Part shown: positions 7,891 through 17,730 of the stretch, one piece after another | Layout of the letters: the number at the start of each line of letters is the position of its first letter | How positions within the stretch are numbered: position 1 is the stretch's first letter | Program-made: the position numbers and the translations under genes | Assembly (NCBI GenBank): GCA_013388855.1 | Contig: JACAEM010000021.1 | Coordinates: forward strand, 1 to 51,268 | Origin: Chloroflexota bacterium | GTDB lineage: Bacteria; Chloroflexota; Anaerolineae; Anaerolineales; Villigracilaceae | DNA: 51,268 nt | Reading direction: 5' to 3' | The notes under the pieces: model-generated | What the model was told of the DNA's origin: nothing | What the model saw: only the letters and a program-made list of their open reading frames with translations | Databases searched by the model: none

Positions 7891-8226
7891 CTAGTACATC
7901 CACGGACCAACGAGCGCGTCGATCGAAACACCGTAGACCAGTGAATTCAGGAAGCGCATTCCGGCAGGCTGGTCCTTTACTTTGCCCCAATACCCGGAGA
8001 AGACAAAGACAGTCGCGATCAGAGCGACCACGATCCGGGCAATGATCACTGACAGGCTTCCGAAATTCCAGGAACCACCCTGGATCACTACTACGACAAC
8101 ACCATACAACCAGCGCAACATCACGCCAAGAAACACACCGAGGAACACCTGGACCTTGGCACCGGTATCCTCCTGCTGGGTCACCAGTTTGAAACGGATC
8201 GCATCATTTAAAATAAAGGACTGCAT
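7891..8226 (-). CDS. Small membrane protein, tandem paralogue A
   Basis: A 111-residue protein with three or four hydrophobic segments, and a tandem duplicate of the following minus-strand gene. The conserved N-terminal polar block (DAIRFKLVTQQEDTGAKVQVF) and the cytoplasmic-looking loop KVKDQPAGMRF are the most constrained parts between the copies. A Shine-Dalgarno-like GGAGGATTCCC lies upstream. Function unknown. Confidence 0.75.
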   Translation of the reverse strand: MQSFILNDAIRFKLVTQQEDTGAKVQVFLGVFLGVMLRWLYGVVVVVIQGGSWNFGSLSVIIARIVVALIATVFVFSGYWGKVKDQPAGMRFLNSLVYGVSIDALVGPWMY

Positions 8227-8280
8227 GGGAATCCTCCTTCCGCGACATCATTATAGCAAAGCAGATTGCCAACATGTTTC

Positions 8281-9531
8281 TTACGCGTCGGCAACGATGG
8301 GCCATTTCGAAATATCGGTGCGGCTCATAAAAATCATGATGGACATGAACACCAGGAAGATCAGAATCACGAACAATAACCCACGCAGGATCGGCATAAG
8401 GAAGATCAACGAAAAAACGACAGTCAACAGGAAGAGGTAGGAACCGACGATGCGGGTCGCAAACCGCCATCCAAACACGTTGGGACAGTACACGAGAAAC
8501 ATGATCGCCGTCAACAGAATCGCCACGCCGAACGTGATTCCCACTCCAAAGAAACGAATCAGATAGGCAACGAATAAATAGTAAAACACGTGGATCATAC
8601 CCAGGAATAAATAGTGAAAAGCATTAAACCGTACGGCATAGATCTGTGAGAAGAGAAAGACCAGCACCAGGAAGAACGCCAAAGACATGGGCGAATAACT
8701 CATCAGGGTCTGGATTTGATCCAAATATCGTTGCTTGGCAAGGAAGGTAACGCCCAGGTCCTGGGTGGTGACAAAGTTATCAGCATCGAACACGATATGA
8801 GCCCCGTCCTTCGCGATCTCGGTATCGTGTGGAAGACCAAAGCGATAGATGCCGAATTCATTTACATTCACATTGACATCGGCATGTACGTTCTCGATGA
8901 CGCTGTTCTCGTAATTCGACAGGTTATATTTGAAAACATCCATACCCTTGGTGGTGTAGGTAAGGACCACTTCCACGGAATCGCCAGGCGCAAACTCCGG
9001 CAGGATTGTCACCGACTGCCCCATGACCGGCAGGATACCCAGGTTGTTCTCGGATGGAATGACGATTTTGTAGTCATACAACAAATTCGCGTTCTCCGGC
9101 TTGGTCATCTTGACTTGCAATTCGCCGGAATAGTTGGTCTTGTTTTCGATCACGTGCGTTTCGGAGGTACTTGCTTCAAACGCGTTGAAGACCAGCAGGT
9201 CTAGTTCCTGTTCGCCATAATCCAACAGGGAATCAATCTTGATTGTCTTTGGGATGATCGCGATCCGCTCCGTTTTCACGACATCTTCATATTGCTTCGA
9301 ATCCTTGTTGTACTGGCTTTCTGTGTAGGTCCGCAAGAGACTAAACTCCGGCGGGACAATCCCGATCTCTCCGCCCCAGGAATTTTGAAACTGGACATAA
9401 GCATTGCCATAAGTGCTGGATTTGTGCTCTCCCACCCGGGCAGCGGTCAGCGCCAAAATGACCGCTCCCGCAACGGCAAGCATCCCCAGCCAAACCAGCA
9501 TACCAATGATTCGAGTTGTTGCATTATTCAT
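8281..9531 (-). CDS. Large membrane protein with CreD-like topology
   Basis: A 416-residue protein with an N-terminal transmembrane helix (residues 8-32), a soluble domain of about 230 residues that is probably extracytoplasmic and beta-rich, then about six helices packed in the last 150 residues. This is the layout of CreD inner-membrane proteins, and the segment SYSPMSLAFFLVLVFLFSQIYAVRFNAFHYLFLG resembles the CreD C-terminal core. Family assignment is by topology and weak similarity only. AGGAGGTCAAT before the ATG is a strong ribosome-binding site. It may be transcribed with the two small paralogues downstream. Confidence 0.6.
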   Translation of the reverse strand: MNNATTRIIGMLVWLGMLAVAGAVILALTAARVGEHKSSTYGNAYVQFQNSWGGEIGIVPPEFSLLRTYTESQYNKDSKQYEDVVKTERIAIIPKTIKIDSLLDYGEQELDLLVFNAFEASTSETHVIENKTNYSGELQVKMTKPENANLLYDYKIVIPSENNLGILPVMGQSVTILPEFAPGDSVEVVLTYTTKGMDVFKYNLSNYENSVIENVHADVNVNVNEFGIYRFGLPHDTEIAKDGAHIVFDADNFVTTQDLGVTFLAKQRYLDQIQTLMSYSPMSLAFFLVLVFLFSQIYAVRFNAFHYLFLGMIHVFYYLFVAYLIRFFGVGITFGVAILLTAIMFLVYCPNVFGWRFATRIVGSYLFLLTVVFSLIFLMPILRGLLFVILIFLVFMSIMIFMSRTDISKWPIVADA

Positions 9532-9709
9532 ATTGACCTCCTAAATTCTTCGCAGGAATGAAGAATTCCATTTCAGTATACAACAAATCCAGGGCAATGA
9601 CTCAAGTCCATGTAGAATCTGTAACTTACTCAAATCTTCGCAGGATACAGCAATTTACCGCTAAGGTGTTGAATATCATCCCCCACGGAGACTTCGACCC
9701 CAAAATAAA

Positions 9710-9731
9710 AAAGACCCCTTTTGGGGTCTTT
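9710..9731 (-). terminator. Intrinsic terminator after tRNA-Asn
   Basis: A 9-bp perfect stem (AAAGACCCC with GGGGTCTTT) and a TTTT loop on the plus strand. Read on the minus strand it is followed by a TTTTATTTTG tract, immediately after the tRNA 3' end. Confidence 0.8.
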
Positions 9732-9733
9732 AG

Positions 9734-9806
9734 CTCCTCGCCGAAGACTTGAACTTCGAACCTAGCGGTTAACAGCCGCCCGCTCTGCCGATTGAGCTAG
9801 CGAGGA
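9734..9806 (-). tRNA. tRNA-Asn (anticodon GTT)
   Basis: A 73-nt cloverleaf on the minus strand: acceptor TCCTCGC paired with GCGAGGA, D arm GCTCAATCGGCAGAGC, anticodon loop CTGTTAA, and T loop TTCAAGT in a CGAAG/CTTCG stem. The discriminator is G. CCA is not encoded. Confidence 0.95.
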
Positions 9807-9897
9807 AAGCGACCGACATTATACCCTAAGGACTAAAGGTGTCAAGCGTCAGCGTTACATGCCTGAACAAGAAAGACCGTCTTCACAACGGCAGAAA

Positions 9898-10887
9898 TCA
9901 ATATTTGATGGCGCTGAAATGGTGAAGCTTATCCATGCTGTGCGTGGCAAAGATCTGACGCACCGTGCCGGTCAGCCCGCGCACCACCAGCGAGTCGGTC
10001 TTCACGCCATCTCCAAAATACCGCACGCCTTTCAACAACTCACCATCGGTGATCCCGGTGGCGGCAAAGAAGACATCTTCGGATGATACAAGGTCATTCA
10101 TTGTCAGGACTTTATCGAAGTCGTATCCTGCCTCGCGCCCGCGGCGCAGTTCGTCTTCATCGCGCGCGTACAACTTTCCCTGGATCTCCCCGCCCATGGC
10201 GCGCAGGGCGCATGCCGCGATGACACCCTCCGGAGTGCCGCCGATGCCGATCAACACGTCCACGCCGGAATCGGGCCAAGCGGTCATCAATGCCGCGGCA
10301 ACGTCGCCATCGGGAATCAGCCGGATGCGCGCCCCCGCCCTGCGAATTTCTGCAATCATATCCTTGTGACGGTCGCGGTCAAGGATGATGGTTGTCAAAT
10401 CCTCGACCGAGCGTCCCTTGGCTTTGGCGATGGCATGGAGATTATCGGTAATCGAGGCTTCGATATCGATTTTGCCTTTCGCTTCCGGCCCGACGCATAG
10501 TTTATTCATATACACGAACGGACCAGGGTTGAACATCGTTCCGCGTGGGGCAAGCGCGACCGTCGAAAGAGAATTCGAGCGACCGAACGCCAAAGGGCGC
10601 GTCCCGTCGATGGGGTCCACCGCGACATCCACATCCGGAGGAGAACCGTTACCCACATTCTCCCCATTGTAGAGCATCGGAGCGTTATCCTTCTCACCCT
10701 CGCCGATGACGATGACGCCGTTCATCTCAATCGTTTGGAGGACGATCCGCATCGCGTTGACCGCGGCCTGGTCCGCCCCTTCCTTGTCGCCGCGCCCCAT
10801 GAAGCGACCCGCTGCCATTGCCGCGGCTTCAGTCACTCGCGCCAGTTCCAAAGCAAGATTACGGGTAGGATCGGTGTTATAGTCCAT
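9898..10887 (-). CDS. glpX: Class II fructose-1,6-bisphosphatase
   Basis: GlpX hydrolyses fructose-1,6-bisphosphate in gluconeogenesis. The metal and substrate motifs are present: [11 protein letters not shown] and [12 protein letters not shown], then [10 protein letters not shown] chose the ATG at 10887 ([11 protein letters not shown]) because GGAG sits 5 bases before it and the longer frame would run into the upstream cdsA. That gives 329 residues, normal for the family. It lies 11 bp downstream of cdsA and may be read through from that cluster. The C terminus ([12 protein letters not shown]) is at the expected place. Confidence 0.95.
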   Translation of the reverse strand: MDYNTDPTRNLALELARVTEAAAMAAGRFMGRGDKEGADQAAVNAMRIVLQTIEMNGVIVIGEGEKDNAPMLYNGENVGNGSPPDVDVAVDPIDGTRPLAFGRSNSLSTVALAPRGTMFNPGPFVYMNKLCVGPEAKGKIDIEASITDNLHAIAKAKGRSVEDLTTIILDRDRHKDMIAEIRRAGARIRLIPDGDVAAALMTAWPDSGVDVLIGIGGTPEGVIAACALRAMGGEIQGKLYARDEDELRRGREAGYDFDKVLTMNDLVSSEDVFFAATGITDGELLKGVRYFGDGVKTDSLVVRGLTGTVRQIFATHSMDKLHHFSAIKY

Positions 10888-10898
10888 TTGCTCTCCGT

Positions 10899-11726
10899 TT
10901 ATAGAATGAAATATTGGATGATGAAATAACCCAGCGCCGCGCCCCACAACCAGGAATCGATGCGGTCAAGGAAACCTCCGTGACCTGGAAAAACATTACT
11001 CGAATCTTTCAGTCCGCTTTGACGCTTGAACATGCTCTCGCCAAGATCGCCCAGAGGGGTCAATATACCGATGACCAGTCCCAACGCGGCCCCTTGGATC
11101 GGATTAATCAAGCCATGCAACGGCTGGAGCCCGATGGAGGAAAAGGCATGCGAGAAAAACGCGCCAACCAGCACGGATGTAAATATTCCTGCAAAATACC
11201 CCTCCCAGCTCTTTTTAGGGCTGAGGCGGGGTGCCATTTTATGCTTTCCGTACACGGCGCCGATGGAATATGCGCCCGTATCCGCCGCCCATACCAGAGG
11301 CAAGGCGAGCATAAACCACCATAGACCGAAATCCGCACCGCCCAGGGAACGCAGGTCGAGGAGGTACGATCCAATCCAGCCAAGATACACGATTCCGGAC
11401 ACCGTAATGCCAAAATCCACCGCGGCCTGGGTCCGTCCACGTTCGAACGCGACCAAATGCACCGCCATCGCCAGGAGAATTATCAGGACGAACAGCGGGA
11501 CCGCATACTCGGCAAAAAAGAAGCGCGCTGTGGCTATCACAAGCACGCCTCCAATCGTGACGATTTCGTGTGGTTCGTACTGAACCGCCCGATACATGCG
11601 GACGTATTCCCACGCACCTCCCACCAGGAATACCCCCATCAGTAAAAAATAGAAAACTCCGCCCAAAATGACCGCCGGCAGACCGACCGCTGCCAACATC
11701 AATGCTGTCAATGTTCGCCTAAGCAT
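10899..11726 (-). CDS. cdsA: Phosphatidate cytidylyltransferase (CDP-diglyceride synthase)
   Basis: An integral membrane enzyme that makes CDP-diacylglycerol from CTP and phosphatidic acid. About eight helices are visible, with the C-terminal family signature S-x-F-K-R-x4-K-D-x3-x-F-P-G-H-G-G-x-x-D-R-x-D ([13 protein letters not shown], then [11 protein letters not shown]). SPKKSWEG precedes it. The start at 11726 is favoured by GAGG six bases upstream and leaves only an 8-bp overlap with uppS. ATGs at 11738 and 11798 would need longer overlaps. Confidence 0.93.
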   Translation of the reverse strand: MLRRTLTALMLAAVGLPAVILGGVFYFLLMGVFLVGGAWEYVRMYRAVQYEPHEIVTIGGVLVIATARFFFAEYAVPLFVLIILLAMAVHLVAFERGRTQAAVDFGITVSGIVYLGWIGSYLLDLRSLGGADFGLWWFMLALPLVWAADTGAYSIGAVYGKHKMAPRLSPKKSWEGYFAGIFTSVLVGAFFSHAFSSIGLQPLHGLINPIQGAALGLVIGILTPLGDLGESMFKRQSGLKDSSNVFPGHGGFLDRIDSWLWGAALGYFIIQYFIL

Positions 11727-12465
11727 TTGAAGCCTCATACTCCTTCGATGAGACTTTACCGTACCGGCGGTCACGTGCGGCAAAAGTTTCCAGCGCACGG
11801 CGGTATTCTTCCTTGTCGAAATCGGGCCAATAGGTGGGGGTCACATACCATTCCGAGTAGGCTGCCTGCCAGATTAGGAAGTTGCTGATACGCAATTCCC
11901 CCGACGTGCGGATGATGAGGTCGGGATCGGGCACACCTGCAGTGTACAGGTAACGGCTGACCAGTTCATCGGTCACATCCTCGGGCGGGATGCCGTCCTT
12001 CATGATATTCTGGATGGCATTGACGATTTCGTCGCGCCCGCCGTAGTTGAACGCCACGTTGAGGATGAGGCGGTCGTTGTTCTTCGTCAAGTCGATGGCA
12101 TCCAGCACTTTTTCCTGAAGTGTGGGAGCGAGACGTTCCAGCCGGCCGATATGACGCAACTGGACTCCTTCTTTGTTGAGTTCCGCCAATTCTCGGTCGA
12201 TGACATCCTCGAGGATGTACATCAATCCCTTCACCTCCTCAGGCGGGCGCCCCCAATTTTCAGTGGAAAAGGCATAGATAGTGAGGTATTTGACGCCGAA
12301 TTCCACGGTGGCGCGAATGACGCGGCGGAGGTTTTCCGTCCCGGCTTTGTGACCCGCCAGGCGCGGCAATCCACGGGAAAGCGCCCAACGACCATTGCCA
12401 TCCATGATCATGGCGACATGTCGAGGGAGCTTGTCGGTGGGAATATTAAGGGATGAGTTTGTCAT
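11719..12465 (-). CDS. uppS: Isoprenyl (undecaprenyl) diphosphate synthase
   Basis: A 248-residue cis-prenyltransferase that adds isopentenyl units to make the C55 lipid carrier of the cell wall. Motifs are [10 protein letters not shown] (catalytic Asp near residue 22), [23 protein letters not shown] and, near the end, the [15 protein letters not shown] substrate loop. The next step for this carrier in the window is the WecA-like transferase at 30 kb. The start codon has no clear ribosome-binding site and lies 37 bp after frr. Confidence 0.96.
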   Translation of the reverse strand: MTNSSLNIPTDKLPRHVAMIMDGNGRWALSRGLPRLAGHKAGTENLRRVIRATVEFGVKYLTIYAFSTENWGRPPEEVKGLMYILEDVIDRELAELNKEGVQLRHIGRLERLAPTLQEKVLDAIDLTKNNDRLILNVAFNYGGRDEIVNAIQNIMKDGIPPEDVTDELVSRYLYTAGVPDPDLIIRTSGELRISNFLIWQAAYSEWYVTPTYWPDFDKEEYRRALETFAARDRRYGKVSSKEYEASNA

Positions 12466-12501
12466 GAAGAATTCGAATCGAGAATGGCAAGCAGACCCCG
12501 C

Positions 12502-13062
12502 CTATACTTCCATGATCTCCGCTTCCTTGGTTTTCCCCTGCTGGGCAATCTCCTCGATGTATTTATCGGTCAATTTTTGCAGATCTTCCTCCCCGCGTTT
12601 CAGCTCATCCTCCGAGATCAGTTTTTCCTTTTCGAAGTCGCGCATGTCATTTTGTGAATCGCGGCGGATATTACGGACGGCGATTCGCGCCTCCTCCAGC
12701 CGGTGATGCACATGCTTGACCAGGTCGCGGCGGCGTTCCTCGGTTAACGGAGGCAGGTTGAGGTGGATGACTTTGCCATCGTTGTTGGGATTCAGCCCCA
12801 AATCTGAGGATTGAATCGCTTTTTCGATCGCTTTAAGCGTGGATGTGTCGAAAGGCTTGATCATCAACGTGCGCGGTTCAGGAACGCTGATCGAAGCCAG
12901 TTGCATAAGCGGTGTGAGAGTCCCGTAATACTCGATCGGCAGTTTTTCGACCAGAGCCGGGCTTGCGCGGCCTGTGCGGATGGCGGCCAGATCGTCGTGT
13001 AATACCTGGATGGCACTGCGCATGCGATGTTCAGCGTCGTTAAGGATGTCTTTTATCACCAC
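12502..13062 (-). CDS. frr: Ribosome recycling factor
   Basis: A 186-residue protein, full length for RRF, which splits post-termination ribosomes with EF-G. Conserved blocks are LRTGRASPALVEKLPIEYYG-like near residues 30-50 (here IRTGRASPAL), the hinge and IR-x-x-RRD near 133. The annotated start is GTG at 13062; a second GTG at 13059 has better spacing (six bases) from the AGGAG and may be the true start. Confidence 0.97.
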   Translation of the reverse strand: MVIKDILNDAEHRMRSAIQVLHDDLAAIRTGRASPALVEKLPIEYYGTLTPLMQLASISVPEPRTLMIKPFDTSTLKAIEKAIQSSDLGLNPNNDGKVIHLNLPPLTEERRRDLVKHVHHRLEEARIAVRNIRRDSQNDMRDFEKEKLISEDELKRGEEDLQKLTDKYIEEIAQQGKTKEAEIMEV

Positions 13063-13181
13063 GGTCTCCTGACAAGTGAAATTATCTTGGCATTAAGGAT
13101 ACACCAAAACGACAAAAAACGCTACAGGAATGCGAATCGGTGAGAGAATTTGAAAAAATGGGAGAGTCTCTCAAAAAGAAC

Positions 13182-13206
13182 AACAGGAGAGTTGCCCTCT
13201 CCTGTT
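13182..13206 (-). terminator. Intrinsic terminator after pyrH
   Basis: A 10-bp stem (AACAGGAGAG with CTCTCCTGTT, loop 13192-13196). Read on the minus strand it is followed by GTTCTTTTTGAG. It lies between pyrH and frr, so frr may need its own promoter or read-through. Confidence 0.7.
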
Positions 13207-13222
13207 TTCGGTCTCGATGGCT

Positions 13223-13939
<717 letters not shown>

Positions 13940-13965
13940 TCATCTCTCCTCTGTTGATATTATAA

Positions 13966-13993
13966 AAATGACCAACCCGAAGGTTGGTCATTT
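13966..13993 (-). terminator. Terminator-like hairpin between tsf and pyrH
   Basis: A perfect 12-bp stem (13966-13977 with 13982-13993) and a TTCG-type tetraloop on the minus strand, followed by TTATAATATC. It should end or attenuate rpsB-tsf transcription before pyrH. Confidence 0.75.
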
Positions 13994-13999
13994 CGACTT

Positions 14000-14605
14000 T
14001 TAACTATTGAGACTCTCGCCCAACTCCCAGCGCTGGAAGCGGCGGACGATCACGTTCTCACCGATGGCTGCCACCGTTTGGAGGATCAATTTCTCCACCG
14101 TGATGGACTCATCACGGATGTACGGCTGGCGGGAAAGAACCACTTCATCCTTGAATTTTTCGAGGCGTCCCTGCACGATCTTCTCAGCCACGTTTTCCGG
14201 CTTGCCTTCCTCCTTGGCGCGGGCACGGGCAATTTCGGCTTCGTGTTCCATCACCTCGGCGGGAATATCCTCCACTTTGAGGTAACGCGGCGCGGAAGCG
14301 GCGATCTGCAACGCCAGTTCGTGCGCCAGTTGGCGGAACTTGTCCGAACGGGCGACAAAATCGGTCTCGCAGTTCACTTCGACCATTACGCCCACGCGCC
14401 CGCCGCCGTGGGAGTACAGTTCCACCACGCCCTGCGAGGCTTCGCGGTCGGCGCGCTTGGCGGCGGTTGCCATGCCTTTTTCGCGCAGCCAATCCACAGC
14501 TTTGTTGAAGTCGCCGTTCGCTTCGATAAGCGCATTCCGACAATCCGAAATACCAGCATTGGTCGCGGCGCGCAATTCCTTGATCATTTCAGTCGTAATT
14601 TCCAT
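14000..14605 (-). CDS. tsf: Translation elongation factor Ts
   Basis: A 201-residue nucleotide-exchange factor for EF-Tu. It has the N-terminal UBA-like helix bundle (ELRAATNAGISDCRNAL), the AKRADREASQGVVE block and the EF-Tu-contacting TDFVARSD. It is the short form, with one C-terminal core subdomain reduced, as in many bacteria outside the Proteobacteria. AAGGAA precedes the ATG, and the gap to rpsB is 29 bp, so the two are co-transcribed. Confidence 0.97.
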   Translation of the reverse strand: MEITTEMIKELRAATNAGISDCRNALIEANGDFNKAVDWLREKGMATAAKRADREASQGVVELYSHGGGRVGVMVEVNCETDFVARSDKFRQLAHELALQIAASAPRYLKVEDIPAEVMEHEAEIARARAKEEGKPENVAEKIVQGRLEKFKDEVVLSRQPYIRDESITVEKLILQTVAAIGENVIVRRFQRWELGESLNS

Positions 14606-14634
14606 GTCTACATCGTTCCTTGTCTGTCTCTGAA

Positions 14635-15543
14635 TTACTCGGTTTCTTCTTTGGCTTCTTCTGCAGGTTTGACAGTTTCTTCAACAGGCTTGACGGCTTC
14701 CTGGGCGGCGCTCATCTTTGCAAGGGTCGACTCGCCGAGGAGGGCGTCATCCTCCAGTTCTTCATCGGTATCAACAACGCGCGGGATCTTGCGGGAGGGT
14801 CTATCAGCCTTGGTTTTCGCCTGCTCGGAGGGTTTTTCCTCCTCCGTCTCCTCTTCCTTGCGCATGGCTTTACCTTCCAGCACAGCATCGGCGACCTTGG
14901 CGACCAACAATTTAATGGCGCGGATGGCGTCATCGTTCGAGGGAATTACATAGTCCACGCCCTGCGGGTTGCAGTTCGTATCAACCATAGCCACGATGGG
15001 GATGTTGAGCAGGTTTGCTTCATGCACCGCAGCCACTTCGCGCCCAACATCGACGATGAACAACAGGTCAGGGCGGCGTTTCATGGAGCGGATGCCAGAC
15101 AGGCGGGTGGAAAGACGCGTGATCTCGCGTCCAATCAGCAAGCCTTCCTTCTTGGTCAGGCGGTCAAGCTCGCCGGTGTCGCGCATCTTCTCGAGACGTT
15201 CCATCTCCTGGATACGAGCGTGCATGGTGTTCCAGTTGGTGAGCGTACCGCCCATCCAGCGCTCGGTCACATAAGGCATGCCGCAGCGGGTCGCCTCCTC
15301 CGCCACGGTCTCCTGCGCCTGACGCTTGGTACCCACGAACAAAACAATTCCGCCGTTGGCGACCGTGTCACGAATGACATTGTACGCCGTGTTCAACAAC
15401 TTGGACGTTTGTTGCAGGTCGATGATATGAATCCCGTTGCGTTCCGTAAAAATATACGGTTTCATACGGGGGTCCCACTTGTTGGTACGATGCCCAAAAT
15501 GGACGCCGCTCTCCAAGAGGGCTTTCATGGAAATAACAGCCAT
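14635..15543 (-). CDS. rpsB: 30S ribosomal protein S2 with acidic C-terminal extension
   Basis: The first 230 residues are ordinary S2 ([61 protein letters not shown]). The last 70 or so form a Glu/Lys/Ala-rich, probably disordered tail (KRRRRRK-free on this strand: [16 protein letters not shown], then [13 protein letters not shown]). Extended S2 tails occur in several phyla, and the role of this one is unknown. TAAGGAGAAATCTAA before the ATG is a strong ribosome-binding site. Confidence 0.97.
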   Translation of the reverse strand: MAVISMKALLESGVHFGHRTNKWDPRMKPYIFTERNGIHIIDLQQTSKLLNTAYNVIRDTVANGGIVLFVGTKRQAQETVAEEATRCGMPYVTERWMGGTLTNWNTMHARIQEMERLEKMRDTGELDRLTKKEGLLIGREITRLSTRLSGIRSMKRRPDLLFIVDVGREVAAVHEANLLNIPIVAMVDTNCNPQGVDYVIPSNDDAIRAIKLLVAKVADAVLEGKAMRKEEETEEEKPSEQAKTKADRPSRKIPRVVDTDEELEDDALLGESTLAKMSAAQEAVKPVEETVKPAEEAKEETE

Positions 15544-15742
15544 TTAGATTTCTCCTTACTTATCCACTCTCAGCACGCGGCCTTCCAGCCGATGCACAGT
15601 GGAAAGAGTTTAGCGGGGATTGGTGACCCGCTCAAGGACGCTTGATGCCCGTCCCAGGCAAAATGTGTGGCGCTTTATTCGATATGGGTTTTGCTGCGCT
15701 CAACCCAAACTCAACTACCAACGCCGGGGCGGGATTATAACA
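15544..15742 (-). promoter_or_regulatory. Promoter and long leader of rpsB-tsf
   Basis: On the minus strand TATAAT lies at 15740-15735, with a weak TTTTGC 16 bases upstream. This would give a 5' leader of about 185 bases that contains a GCGGG...CCCGC hairpin near 15615-15635. Such a leader could carry S2 autoregulation, but no known S2 leader consensus was recognised. Confidence 0.45.
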
Positions 15743-15821
15743 CAGGATTCGGGAGGCAAAACGACCGTTTCCTCCAAAGCCGAAAGTTGATTCCACCAAA
15801 ACACCCGAGTCTCCCCATTAA

Positions 15822-15880
15822 AAATGCTCTTTCGGAGCACCGGTCGGAATCCCACAACGACCTGCCCCGAAAGAGCATTT
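15822..15880 (-). terminator. Terminator after dnaA
   Basis: Perfect 14-bp arms (15822-15835 with 15867-15880) enclose 31 bases with a smaller GGTCG/CGACC stem. On the minus strand the structure ends in ATTTTTAATGG. Confidence 0.7.
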
Positions 15881-15899
15881 CCGCACAGTTGTTTTCAGG

Positions 15900-17252
15900 C
15901 TAGATCACAGCCGCCTGACCATATAACTGCTGTTTGATATTCACGACCCGCTTACGCAGGTCAGCTTTCGTCTCGATATCATTGGCAATCTTCTCGATGG
16001 CATACATAACCGTGGTGTGGTCGCGTCCGCCCAGCACTTCACCGATCTGCGGCAGAGACGCGTCCGTCTCCTTGCGCAGGAGGTACATGGCTACCTGCCG
16101 CGGTTGGGCGACCTTCTGGGAACGATCCCTGCCCATCAAGGCATCCACACTGGTCTGCCACTCCTTTGCCACCAATTCGATGATCTTCGCTGGGGCGATG
16201 TCACTGCGCTGCTGCAGGAGGTCCGCCAGCGCCACTTCGACGAGGTTCGGCGTGAGGGAGGAGCCGCTCAAATCGGCAAAAGCAAGGATGCGGTTGAGCG
16301 CGCCTTCCAACTCGCGGATGTTCGACTGCACGCGGCGGGCGATGCTTTCCAAAATTTCATCGGAGATCTGGCGTCCAGTCCGCTCGGCTTTGGAACGCAG
16401 GATGGCGAGGCGGGTTTCGAGGTCGGGCGGTTGGATGTCGGCGGTCAATCCCCACTCGAAGCGGGAACGCAGGCGTTCTTCGAGCGTGACCAGCGCCTTC
16501 GGAGGCCTATCCGAAGATACGATGATTTGCTTATCCTGCCCGTGCAGGGTATTGAAGGTGTGGAAAAACTCTTCCTGTGTAGATTCCTTCCCTGCAATGA
16601 ATTGAATGTCGTCGATCAGCAGCACATCAGCAGAACGATATTTTTCGCGGAATGCTTGTGTGGTGTGCGTACGGATGGCGGTAATCAGGTCGTTTGTGAA
16701 TTCTTCGGAGGAGACGTAAAGCACGTTCAGTCCCCGCGCCTGGCAGGAATTGCCGATGGCGTGCAGGAGGTGTGTTTTGCCCAACCCCACGCCTCCATAC
16801 AGGAATAATGGGTTGTAGGCGCGGGCGGGTTTCTCCGCCACAGCAAGACAGGCGGCATGCGCCAACCGGTTGCCCGAACCGACCACAAAGGTATCGAAGA
16901 CGTACCGCGGGTTCATCTTCGAGTTATGGGCGGGCTGTTCGTAAGCGGAGACAACCTCAGGTTGAGAGGGAAGCGCAGGCGTTTCCTCCGCCACAGGCTC
17001 GGTCTCATTCCCATTTACGACAAAGTTCACAGAAACACTGGCATTCATAATCCCAACAAGCAAACGGCTGACTGTACTGGCGAGGCGGTTTTCCAGCCAA
17101 TCCCGGGCATATGCGTTACGAACGCCGACGGTCAATGTTCCATCCTGATAGGAAACCGGTCGGGTGTCGCGCACCCAGGTATCGAAGGAAGCGCGCGGCA
17201 TCTCCATCTGGAGTTGCCCAAGTACTGATTGCCATGCCTGTTCTGCATTCAT
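15900..17252 (-). CDS. dnaA: Chromosomal replication initiator protein DnaA
   Basis: A 450-residue AAA+ initiator that opens the replication origin. Domain I is at residues 1-80, a variable linker runs to about 115, then the ATPase: NPLFLYGGVGLGKTHLL (Walker A), DVLLIDDIQF (Walker B), and the arginine-finger region LRSRFEWGL. The C-terminal DNA-binding domain has the signature GGRDHTTVMYAIEKI. It stands alone, with no dnaN next to it, and has a 478-bp non-coding region upstream. Confidence 0.97.
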   Translation of the reverse strand: MNAEQAWQSVLGQLQMEMPRASFDTWVRDTRPVSYQDGTLTVGVRNAYARDWLENRLASTVSRLLVGIMNASVSVNFVVNGNETEPVAEETPALPSQPEVVSAYEQPAHNSKMNPRYVFDTFVVGSGNRLAHAACLAVAEKPARAYNPLFLYGGVGLGKTHLLHAIGNSCQARGLNVLYVSSEEFTNDLITAIRTHTTQAFREKYRSADVLLIDDIQFIAGKESTQEEFFHTFNTLHGQDKQIIVSSDRPPKALVTLEERLRSRFEWGLTADIQPPDLETRLAILRSKAERTGRQISDEILESIARRVQSNIRELEGALNRILAFADLSGSSLTPNLVEVALADLLQQRSDIAPAKIIELVAKEWQTSVDALMGRDRSQKVAQPRQVAMYLLRKETDASLPQIGEVLGGRDHTTVMYAIEKIANDIETKADLRKRVVNIKQQLYGQAAVI

Positions 17253-17730
17253 AAATTGCTCCGTTGTGCCGCTTTGCGTGTGTCGAATTAACCCGCTTCG
17301 TCAGCGGCTTCTTTGTAATGTATGATTTTATTGTTTTGAATTCTTACAGGGACTTGCGATGGGTATAAATGACCGCATCCATAATATCAGCGTGAACCCA
17401 TTCTAGCAGATGTACGTTGAAAATAACAACACGCCAAGCCTACGCTACTTTTAAAACTTCCGTTTTTTTAAGGTCACTCAATGTTAAAGATTCGCCGCGT
17501 GGAGCATGAAAAGCCCATGTTTTCGTAGAACACATGTTTCAGCCATGTACATGTGGAGTCGGTTTTCAGGCCCCCATATGTGGGGCTTTATGACAATTTT
17601 TCGTCTGTATCCGCAGATATGGACAACCGTTTGTTAAAAAAACGCGTGAGAAATGAGTCAGGAATCGTTTTTGACGGAACGCACGTTTCTGTGATTCAAT
17701 CTTAAATAAACTTTCATTTCACGATTTAAA
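17253..17730. other. 478-bp intergenic region upstream of dnaA (possible origin, unproven)
   Basis: No gene is visible. The region has T- and A-runs (17463-17469, 17635-17642), a small hairpin CCGCT/AGCGG near 17293-17307 in the dnaA leader, and four CATGT pentamers within 39 bp (17516, 17533, 17544, 17550) plus CATATGTGG at 17576. No exact TTATCCACA DnaA box was found on either strand; the nearest look-alikes (TTGTCCATA, GTATCCGCA) match 7 of 9. An origin is suggested only by its position. Confidence 0.35.

Noticed and set aside
17253-17730. Confident oriC call
   Set aside because: No exact DnaA box was found on either strand and there is no skew information within one window.
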